Origin: Capitulum mitella
Taxonomy: Eukaryota; Arthropoda; Thecostraca; Pollicipedomorpha; Pollicipedidae
DNA length: 64,000 nucleotides
Direction: 5' to 3'
Assembly (NCBI GenBank): GCA_030062745.1
Contig: CP099841.1
Coordinates: forward strand, 1,116,001 to 1,180,000
The notes beneath the pieces are model-generated. The model saw only the letters and a list, made by a program, of their open reading frames with translations. It was not told the DNA's origin and made no database searches. Shown in pieces: positions 49,401-61,000 of the stretch (position 1 is its first letter; each line of letters starts with the position of its first letter). Made by a program: the position numbers and the translations under genes.

Positions 49401-52400
49401 CAGATAAGATATGAGAATAGGCGGACAGAAAACCAAACGCCAGCATCCAAACTTAGGCAACACAGTCGTATTGAGGTGGCTTGTCAAGGGCCACAGAGGA
49501 ACCAAAGGAGGAAAGAACAAGAGACGAAGCAGCATGAGGGCAGAGCATGCCGAGGCGCAGGACAGGTAAACGCATTGGAACCGATTAACGTGGTCAGGGG
49601 TGACTGAGCCAACGGTTTCCAACCTGCAACAAGTGAGCCGTTTTCAATGTCAGTCATGAACAACATATGACAATTGATCACACACAGCGTGAAATCACTC
49701 TGGACAGATCCACGAATTGACTGGACTGAGTTGACTAGACACAGCCGACAGTTATCATGTTATCATGTCATCATGCTATCATGTTGTCATGTCATATTAA
49801 TTATCATGCGCGACTCAGGCGCTTGTGCAAGCCAAAAAAGAGGGTATCGAGAGGGGAATTTATGAATGGGTCAAAATCTATAGATCCGTTTCCATCTGAA
49901 AGACAAAAAAAGCAGCACCACCCATGACGACGGTCATTTACTACATGAGCAACATACATGTAACTGCACAATGAAAGCGAGTCCACAGTGCTCTTGCTTG
50001 AGATGAGGCCGAAATTGCACAGCACGATTCTCACTGATCACCTATGCGCTCCTGGTATTAACAAAGGTAAAATTAAGACATAGGTCTCAGAAAAAGGACA
50101 TTTTACTGAAACACTTGTGTGCCACTTCATAAATTGACTCTGTTCATCAGGATGACACTGCAGATGCACGAGAACATGAAAATGGGACAAATTTTGTGTG
50201 TACTTTAAGCCTAAAATTTCGTTTCAACACGATTTTACCAAGCAAAAGAAGACGTCTTCACAACAATGCAAATTTCCAGTCAATGGTCACAAAAGAGCCT
50301 CCAGGACACTTATGTTCCAAACAACAGGAAACGAGGCAAAACGCGTTTTTGACAAATCCCACTCGTAATCGACCAACCTGCGTACCTGAACATTCAGAAA
50401 AATGAAACCAAACAGAACTACAAGATAATGCTTGTAACACTTAAAAATGCTGACATACAAGATCCGAAATGAACTGTCTCGACGTCTGAGGTAATCCTTA
50501 ATCGCCGTTACCGCCTCAGGGATTGGGGGCTGCGTTTGGCCGCGCGCGCTCGGCGCCGGTCGGCAGGGGAGCGTGGCCGCCGGGCCCGCCTGCCTACCTA
50601 GCGTCAGCTTCTCCCCGGAGTCCGGCGGCAGCGTAAAGGCCAGCAGCACCATGGTGGATATCAGGATGCCAGGCAGGACCAGGTTATGAAGGTAGTAGAG
50701 CGTGCGCCGCCGGATCCGCACTTTGTACGTTATGTCGAAGTAAAGCTCGGGACAACAGGCGTACGATATTTCATTGCGCTTTCCTGGAATACCTGGAAAA
50801 TTGTGCACAGGGCGTCATACAGGAGCACACACTGGGCCGGGCCGTAGGGAGGTGCCAGAAGGGACTCAAGCGCCATGCCGCTTCGGGTTACCGATCGAAC
50901 AGGGAACAGGCGGGGACTCTACATCAAACAGGGAACAGGCGGGGTCCTGTCCGTGCCGACTCCAGAGAAAGACGCCGGAAAATGACAACAAACCTGAGCT
51001 CGGTTCGATAACCATGCAAAATCAGGCGCGCTGAGACTACGGCCAACTGCACGGCTCTGCCGGTGCCGGCGCACGGTTACACAGCGGTCGGGGTACTCCG
51101 TCCGGGGCTGGAGGGGGAGCTCTGACCGTGGGCGCCCGATTCGGCAGCGTCCACTCTGGCACCTCCCCAGGACGGCGGCGAGCCGCGGAGCCGGGCAGCG
51201 CGCAGCTCGAGAACGATGGTTTACCTAAGCTCAGCTTTTCGCCGCTGTCCGGCGGGAGCGTGAACCCCAGCACGGCCATGGACGCAATCAGCACGCACGG
51301 CACTATCAGGTTGGAGAAATAGTACAGGGTCCTTCTTCTGATCAAGATCTTATACGTTACATCGATATATGTTTGCGGACAACAGGCGTACGTTATTTCG
51401 TTTCGCACCCCGGGCACACCTAAAACAGAGAGAAAGAAGGAGATAGAGAGAAGAAACATACAACACGTATTTAGATGACAGTTTTACGCACAGTTTACGC
51501 TTGCCATTACTATGTCATGTTCTCATCTCTTGGTCAAAACGTGTTCAAACCATTTGCAAAACTGAGTAAAACATATCTTGTTACTCTGCTTAAATTTAGC
51601 GAGAATTGAATTATTTTGCATTATTTCTATTTATAAGCATTGTTCAGCAGCAGCAAATATGTCTTGACCAAAGTTCATAGAGCAATGGTGGTCGTATGAC
51701 ACTTCAGAACAAAAAAAGCAACGGAATACATGTTTTCTCCGGATGTGTAATTTATATGTTAATATTTTATATATATAACACATAACATATAACATGTTTT
51801 ATGACCGACTTTATGCCTCACAAAACACAAAATGACACAGACCAAGAAGCTAGAACATCAATCATCACTCAAGCATTTGTGAACATTGCAAATATCAATG
51901 AACCATTGCTCGATGAACATTTCAGATGAATGCATGACAGACACACATGTACGATCAATTAGGAACTTTCCTTTTTAGGTTAAGACTGAATTATGATGGA
52001 AGGAGAAAGACAACGACAGTGATCGGATTCGGTCAACGCTGCAGGCTGTTGACATCTGACTGTCACCCAAGTTCCAGCGCCTGCTCATTTATTCGACATT
52101 AACGCTCTGTGAATGTCAGGGCAATTGGCGACTGACTTGAGCCTTGCTGGTCTCCCACATAACCTGTCCAACTGGTAACAGGCCATCGTTGCCTGCGCCA
52201 TACAGCGTTTTCATTTTCATTTCATTCATTTCTTAGCGTTTTCGTCAAAAAGTAATCCTTCGTTTCGTGATATTTGACCGGTGTTCACCGGGCAAGTGTT
52301 CTCGGTGGTCGGTGTGTGGTGCACGCCGCCTGCGAGTGTCCAGCCTGCAGCGGCGCCGTCCGTGTCGACACCAGAGCAAAGCCAGACCGACCTCCGCCGG

Positions 52401-55400
52401 TCGCACACGTACCCAACAGAGTCCACTCGCCGTTCGGCAGAAAGCTGCTGGCGTCTCCCTCCTCGGCCGGCAGGATCAGGTCCAGCTGCGACCAGAGGGA
52501 CGGCGTCAGAGACAGCTGCGGCAGATAGACAGAATCAGAGACAGCTGCGACCAGAGGAACACAGCCAGAGACAGCTGCGGCAGTGAGGTAGAACCAGAGA
52601 CATCTGAAGCAGGGAGACAGAATCAGAGCCAACTACGGCAGATAGATGGAAGGTCTCCGCCGTAACGAGAACAGATTCAGGGACCATTTCAGTGACGGGG
52701 CTGAACAGGTCCAGCCAGGATCAGCTCCAGCAGTAGGAAAAAATATGATCCAGATGGCAGGTCAAATGACAGCAGCAGATTAGGATCAACCCAAACTGAA
52801 ACAGAAGGACAGGATCGGTCCAACTGCAGCGGTGAGGCAAGATCAGGCTCGAAAACGGGCGACCAATCCCCTCCATCTGCTGCCGCCCGGAAACCAGCTT
52901 CTTTTACGACCGACGAACGGCGATCCATTAGTCTAAAATGACGTTTTATGGGCCCACGTTGTCCACTGCGACCTTGGGTCGGCTTTGGACTTCATTGAAA
53001 ATCGAGACCGAAGTTAGGCGAATGGGAGAAGTCGGCTGGTGACATTATTGTGAAGCTGGATGACTGCGTGACAGCCTCTGGAGATCTGAAAAAAATATCT
53101 GTGAAACTGCCATCAACCTGAAAAGATGAAACCTTTGCTTTTATCCCTGCACTGCATATTAACACGCACACTGGAAGGGGATCTTTTTGTGCCCCCACCT
53201 GTTTCCCTTGAAAATCTCGAGAACGGATCGGAGCTGGTTGCTGCTACTTTGTGACGTTTATTGCAATTAAATAACTCGTCGATTGACGCAGAAAAAAAAT
53301 CGGCCGGAAATTTTTCAAGTTTCAAGCATTTGAAGTCAAGCAAACAGAACGAAAATAACGGTTGTAGCTGACAAATGGGAACTTTGTGAAAGGACTAGCG
53401 TTCTACCTAAGACTGCTGCTTGAACACAATCAGGCTACGTCATTTGGGCATAAGTGATGGATGCACCAAGACCAAAGCCAGGGTCAATAAGGGTCAAGGT
53501 AACCAAAGGTCAGGTCAACCACCTGGTGACCTGACCCAAATTTGCTTTCCAACATTTCGTTTTGTATCAAATATACACTCAGACACCCTAACAAAAACAC
53601 GCCTGCGCACACTGATGCGCTTACATCTACCAGGGCCAGTCAAGGTCAAGGTCAAATATCTTGTGGTCTGGTCCAGATTTGCTTTGCGACATGTCGATTT
53701 GTAAGAAATATGAATTCAAAAACCCTAATAAAAACACGTGTGCGCACATGGATAAGCTTATATATACCAGGGTGAGCGCAAGTCAAGTTCATCAAAGGTC
53801 AAGGGTAATTATTTTGTGACCTGGTCCAGATTTGCAATATGTCGATTTGTATGAAATATGCATTCAAAACCCCTACTAAAGACACGTCTGGCACATTGAT
53901 GTTCATATATATATATATGCATATATGCAGATACATACATACATAAATATAAATGCTGGAAGCGATCAAATGTACCGATGGCATTCGATTCTATCTGCGC
54001 TGAAAACACGCCAAAAGACACGTGTAGCGCCCTGATTTACATTCAAGCTTTCCCTCATTGCTCGAAATCTGATCTGCAAAAGATAAAAATGACTGCATAA
54101 ATCAATGACCTGACATGACCTCGGCCCAAAATCCTCAGCCAAGACGTCAAATGAACGGAAGTTGTCGTATGCCACGTTTGAGCGCTCAAGCAAACACCCT
54201 TTCCATTTCGTTCGAAAAGTTGTACGGAATGGCTTGTACGGACCGAGAAAGTGTCCAAAGTTGACCTTTACGACCCTATTTGACCTTGAAGGTATCGACC
54301 TAGGGTCATGAAAACTGCACACAATATAAATCGTTATGCTCTATCCTGTCCACAAAATTTGATGCCTCTAACTCTTTCAATTTCCGAGATCGGAAGGGGG
54401 TCCTTTTGGACCCCCTTCCAGTGCGCGCTAGCGCGAAACCCCCTTCCACTGCGCGGGTTAAGGACAAACTTCATTGGCTCAAACTTAGCTTCATGCGAGT
54501 GCTGTTTCGAAATTACGATATTTCAGGCATTTTAGGCTAAAGTATGCCTCGGAAAGGCCAAACTGGATAATCTGTGAAATCAGTACATTGACAGCAGGAA
54601 TGTGGCTGCTTGTAAACAGCACACTTTTTATGCAAGCCTTTGGAGCCGAGTTCCATATGCAATCTTCAGACTTGGCCAGAGGACAGGCGCCATTTCTTAC
54701 AGTGCATTTGACACACCATTTAAGGAAAGACAGGGCCCCGACCAGGCCCTATGCGGCCGGCTCCCGTCTCCTTTCGCCGCTCATCGAGAGTTCCGTCGCA
54801 GTTTCGCCGGCTGTGTCGTCCCCAGTGCTGCCCTCCAGCCCACAGCGCGACAGCAGGGCGACGCCGCCGCAGCCGGCTGACCGCGACAGCGGCCGGTCGG
54901 CCCCGTTTTACAGGGCTTTTTACGAGCGGTGCCGGTCACGGTCGGTCCGGCCGGCCGCCGCCCGAGAAGCCTCATAACGGTGGCGGAGGCGGCGGCCGGT
55001 CGGCTGGCCGCCGCGCCGGCCAGAACGAATTTATCAGCCGCTCCGAGAGACGGTCGGCGTTATGAGCGCCGGCGCCGGCGGCCGCGGACAGGGCCGCGAA
55101 GAGCGGCGGCTGGTGGGCCGCTCAGGCCCAGAGCAGAACAGCTCCGGCTCAGAGCAGGGTCGCTCCGATCAGAACAGCGGCCCTCCGATCAGAACAGCAC
55201 CCCTCCGGCTCAGAACAGAACTACTCCAGCCCAGAGCAGGGCCGCTCCGGCTCAGAACAGAGCCACTCAAGCTCAGGATGGCGTGGAGAGCTGCCGAGCC
55301 CGGGGAGACGTGTAGGCAGAACAGCTGGAGCAGGACGGTGGTGAAAACTGAGTGTCTCATCGGAGCGATACTGGCTGAACGATCGGAGCGGGACGCTAGA

Positions 55401-57991
55401 GATACCGATAAATTCATGAGACGGATACTGAGGCCAAACAACTGAGACATGGCCATTAGACGCACCGACGGCCCCGGGATCAAACGGCAGAGACAGGACG
55501 ATGAGATATCGAAGACGAATAGTGGGACGCACTGACGTGCTTCAGGAAAGAAGTTTCAGACAAAACAATGAGACAGAATGACGAGCAAACTTTCCGGACA
55601 GGGCCGCTTACAGGCATGACAGCTAAGGCAGAACGCTGCAGGCAGAAGGTTTTCAGGCGATATAACTTGCTGGTCTTTTTCAAGCGAAACAACTGATGCA
55701 AAAAGTTTGGTCTGGGTTGGAAACTTTGAAACTTGGCAGATAGTATTTGCTCGTGCCTCTAACTCACTATTTCCAGCACGACCCAACTTTCGGGGCAACC
55801 TAAGTTCCGATAAAGGTTAACTTACAATGTAAGTCAGATTTGTGTTGAGTTACTGCGCGCTCTTCAGGAACAGGAAAAACAGTAAAAAATGGACGACAAT
55901 TAGTGTTGCAAGGCTGCATCATTTTTCTCGATGAGATTTCCGTCAGTTTAGGCAACACTTCAGTGCCGCACAGATCTTCAGCTTTGCAGAGAACTTCTGA
56001 GAGGCTCAATCTAGGTAAAAGCATAATGGTTACGATCCAAATATTGTTCCGTTTCAATGCTATGCAATTGCAGGTGCAAGAAAGCACATGTTTTGCATGG
56101 AAACAAGAAGCCGCACCAATTAGCTCACATGCAATGCTTGCGAACATATGGGAATTAAATCGTCGTCAAAAATTTGGTTCATTTATCTTGGAGCTACACC
56201 AATTTTGAATGAAACTAATTAAGAATACGAGAAACGAACTAAATCAAGCACGGCCAGTTCCAGACCGTGTGGTCAGCTGTCACACAGTTAGCTGACACAG
56301 CGTGGTCAGCTTCTGCGTAGATTATTCAGCTGCTACACGGCGTGGGCAGCTGCCATTGCTGCGTCGTGCTCAGCTGCCATGTAACGTGGTCAGCCGCCAC
56401 ACAGTACCGTCAGCTGCTACACAGCGTGGCCAGTTGCGACACAACACGGCCATACAGGACATGATATTTCCCTCTAAGCGGTGGCTCACGCTATCAGTGG
56501 TCGACCTTACCTGCCAGCCATCGTACGTCCATGATCCGAACTTCATGTTGCACTCCTGGTCGTCGAAGGGAAACCATGTGATGTCTATCTTGCACGTGGA
56601 TTTGAAAATACCCGGAGGCACGTACAGACAGCTGCCGTTGTTTTTCAGCACAACATTCGTCGGATACGTGCCGTCAAATTTCTCATCCGCGCTGTGGAAA
56701 CAAGATGGTTAATTGCTCTGGTGTTGAAAGCGTGAAACTTCCACCGACTCGAAGTATTCCTTCCGCACGTAGCCCAAGACAAGGGTGTTACATGGAGCCA
56801 GATCAGATCCACTGAGCTTGGAGTAGAAGTAGCTTTAGACATACTGGCGTTTCTCAACGGACGTTGGATTTCCACACTAATGTTTGTCATCAAAACCGCA
56901 AGAAAGTCATAAGAATATCTGCGAACGGACTATGGACAAAATGCGGTAATAAGATACTACGGCTATGGTGAATATCGTCGATGGGACTCGTTGTATCGAT
57001 AACCAGTACAATACCAGTGAGGGTAGTCGAAATACGTCCAATATTGAAAACAGCGTTTAACGTTATGTTTCGTGGCAAACCCTGGTCACGCTTTTTGAAC
57101 TCACCTGTTGTACAAAAGAACGTCCGGTTTCCATATTCGATGCGGAGGAATTCGGAGGTCTTGAACATTTCCAAATTCGGATTTATTCCATCGTAAGTTC
57201 ACATCATTCCACTCCTGGAGTCGAAAGTGAGTGATAGTTGAGCGATGAGTGGTGATAATTGCACATTTGCTATCGGTAGATTTCGAACATACAACTGACT
57301 TCGCAGCATTTTGTCAACACATGCACCACAATGCATGTGGTCCAAACGTATACATACTTTACAGTTAACAAACGTTAGAAACGTGCATGGGCGCATAATG
57401 AACTCCGGAATGCCATCGGCTTCTTGATCTCGCGTTTATTATGATGAGAGGACGAATTTCAAATTATCACATACCCTTGAAAATGATAACATGATAACCT
57501 CACGCACGGATGTTGTAACACATTTGGTTTTCGTCACTTCACACGTCTTCAACAACTTCAAACAACGTCTGCAGATCACGACTAGAGCCATGCATCTGGA
57601 TACAGGTAAAAATCATGGCATGCAGAAGCTACAAGCAACCCTTTTTGTTACGATTTCCATCGACGAGATGAACAGCAGTCCCAGATGTCACATGCTCATT
57701 ACTGTCTGGCACGAATGTGTATGTTCACATCGCTCATTTGCGCAGCCACCTTCGCAGCACTGTGCTGTAGAAGACTGCTTTAGAAGTGCCTCCATAGCTC
57801 GGCGTTTCAACACCCTCGGAGTGACACTAACTTCGTCATTGGGAGGCCAGCGCCATCAGAAACGTACAGCCCATCAAGATATTTGGGATCGACTGAAAAA
57901 CGTTGCAAGAATGCGCAAATGTGAGACGTTTGACAGGATTTGCTATATTGAGAGCGGGTCCAGAATGCTCTCTCTCTCTCCCCCTCCCCTC

Positions 57992-58044
<53 letters not shown>

Positions 58045-61000
58045 GCAGATGACGTCTCGGGCCTAGAAAATTTGCGAGAGCTGAATTACGTGAAGATTTT
58101 TTTAACGTAAAGGTGTTTTTTCGATTTAGACCATTCAATTTTTTTTTCTAACATTTGTGTTACTGGTAGCGGTCGCTTGAAACTGTGCCCGTTCCTCGCC
58201 AGGTACGGGAAAAATGCAAAGTGCTGTCCACGACGAATGTGTCTGTGTGTGTTTCATTACAGAGTGTTAGACAGCAGAACATGGTTAAATATGAAAATAT
58301 CTTTAAAGCGTTGAACACTTCCTTATTAATACCATAAAACTGCAATGGAAAAGTCATCGCATGGATTTTGTAGCACCACGGACTATAAAAGTAACTGAAG
58401 GGCTGACAGAGTAGCCTGGAGAACTAGCACAGAATAAACCCCGTACATCCCAAACAAATTTTCATCGCCAAAATATGCCGGGAACTGGACCACATTTCAG
58501 AGGACGCAGCCACCTTATCCCTCTCCCTTCCCCACAACTGCAGCCTCTCTCCACTCCTGTCCCTGCCCCTGCCCCTGCCCCTGCCCCTGCCCCTGTCTCT
58601 ATCCTTCTACAGTGGTGGCGTCCCAGTAAACGTTGTGATCGGCTGTACAAGCTGCGTAGAAAGTGAGCGGTCGTAGATCCAGCGTAGAAGGTCATAACGT
58701 GCTGCCTCGAAAGAAATGTTTTAACCTACCTTTGACTATACTGACTTTAAAAACACCTCTGCATTGAAGCGTATAATCATGATTTTTCACAAATTAAAAT
58801 CGTTTTAGCCATTTAATCGTTAAAAACACACGATTATTGCAGAATACAGTAGAACAGTTTGTAGATTTTCACGTGTTGCACGATAAGGATGAAATATTTC
58901 CGATTTTTTTTTGAATATTTGCTGTAAAGAAAACGAAATTGTAAAATGGAAAATGACTAAAATCGCGTATAGAAACGAACATTTTTAGGCCGCATCATTT
59001 AAGCTGGAATGGCCGCCCTCAGGATCTCTTCGAAAACAATGGATCTCACCACATGTACGGAAATCGAAACTGGGTTGAAGGTGCCGCGAAATTCGTGCTT
59101 ACACCGGCGAGGCAAGTCGGTAGGCACTCAACTCCGAATTTAATACCACTACACAGTCACTACTCTTATTATAAATCAGTTTTCTCTTCAGATTTGCAAC
59201 ATAGCTCAAGTAGTAAGTCTAATTCCATCCTGATCAACAGAAAGGAAATGGGTTTCGAGGAGCACGCCACGAAATCGATGTGGCCTCGATGCGTAACAAA
59301 GCAGGATTAAATGCCATAATTACTATGCCTATTTTTGGGGAATGTTTAGAACTTAACTGAGAAGGACGTGTCCAAAGGTTTTGTTATTATTGATAAATTT
59401 GATGTGTATTTATGAAACGTTTTGAATGGTGATGCAATGCATGACTCATGCTCATTCCTTGCCTAACGACACTTTATGATTTCTACGGGTCCGATTACTC
59501 TGATCCTGTTTTCTGCTCAAGCCGCCAGCATTTGGGTGATCTCGTCCTTTTTCAGGTCAAAACATGCCAAAGGCCAGCATAGTTCACGATGCTGTCTGTG
59601 CTGACTGCACCGTGCAGTCAGCACCAGGCGCCCTTGGGTCGGCGCCTGGTGGCCGCTGTCCGCTCCGGTTGGCCACGCTGTCCGTGCGGCTCCGCCGTGA
59701 TCACCTCGGCCCGCAATCTCTGCAGCGGCGTCAGCTCGGCCGGCTATCTGTCAGGAGCGTGGGAACGGGCGCCGGCCGACCCGACTCCCCACCGCCAGCG
59801 TCTGATCGGAGCCCGCCCCGGCAGGGACGCTGGCTGAGACAGCAGGGCATTCAACGCACCCAGATGTGGGCAACTACCAAGGCGATAATTGCAGCTTAAA
59901 AATGAGTTCAGCTACGCCGCCTCTGAATAACCTTGACGACTGAATCTCACTCTGACGTCTGGGGAAAGGGTGATCGTGACGTTGGCACACGCGCCGCTAA
60001 TTGGGCCGCTAATGGAATGAGCCTGAACTTTCAGGTCACCAGATAAAGTTTCCTTCTGTTGGGAGAAGCGGAATTTCTCACTTAAAAGATATACTATGAT
60101 ATTTCCCTCTAAGTTCCATCTCGAGGCCACTTTTAGAGATCCCTAAAGATGGCCCAGAGGTGGTCATCTTACTGTACTGTATTGTACTGAGCATCCTTTG
60201 GGTGATCCATAATAAAACACGAGGCTAAAATGTACAGCGTTAATGACTTCTGTACATGGCCCAGATCTGAAACGTTGAATCGAGTATAAGTACATATTTT
60301 TGATGCGTGAAACCCAGCTTCTCCTGGTATGAGGAAGGTTGCTTGTCTTAAATCAAGCTATACTTATTAAGATCCTGTAAAATATATACTTATGTTTGTA
60401 GACACAGGATTGCAACTTTCTTCAACTGCACAAAGGATTTGATTTCATACAGTTTTACCCAAGACTGAAGCGCTTTGCCATGTTGCCAAGCCCTCCGGAA
60501 TTTTCAGCCCTTGCCCACGATCGGAACTGAACGGGCCACTTTGTACCCATCCATGTAGAGCTGCCGCCCGTCAGGGCTCCATAGCCGGAGAAAGAGTGCC
60601 GCGAGCCGAATACCAAGCTGCCGGGAACGAGCCCAATGAAGACTTATCGAGCATGCTCGGGCGAAATGGAAGTGGGTCTAGACAGACCGAGAATGGTGTA
60701 TTCTCACAACTGACGCCTGGACTGACAGAGGCCGGAGTGTCGTTGAAGCGAGGGTGTCTATTCTGGCTGCTCCTCCGGTGGGACAAGTGTTTTCTTTCAA
60801 TGAACTTAGCGCGAACAGTCTGAAAGCATGATTTTTGGGCGCTGGGTTCGTGCTGAGCATATCATGTTGCACGAGCACGGACCCCATATTCGGTTGTTCA
60901 GTTCCAGCTGACGACCTATTTTTGCTTTAAAACGTTCTGCGCTGTCAAAGATACGAGATAATCGTGTGATAAGGCCCTTTGTTGGCTTCCTATATTCAAC

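Larger units (their letters stand above)
52851..56510 (-). other. alpha6 intron 5, remainder
   Basis: No coding exon was recognised. It contains the AGGTCA-rich satellite (53480-53900), a hairpin (54392-54419), a CpG-rich islet (54730-55100), a 21-bp repeat (55130-55285) and a decayed repeat (56262-56450). Confidence 0.65.

Noticed and set aside
49258..49446. Hydrophobic frames in pyrimidine-rich DNA (also 47887-48279 and 19652-20053)
   Set aside because: The Leu/Ser/Phe-rich translation comes from C/T-rich tracts and is not a membrane protein.
49590..49640. Possible fifth TM2 cassette (GSVTP-like reading)
   Set aside because: Only a few bases around a tcacccctg motif resemble the cassette border; no TM2 sequence follows.
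57515..57540. Possible second alpha6 exon 3 (minus strand reads DENQ-like)
   Set aside because: The DEKNQ motif lacks its Lys, and no WL motif, acceptor or donor follows at the right distance.
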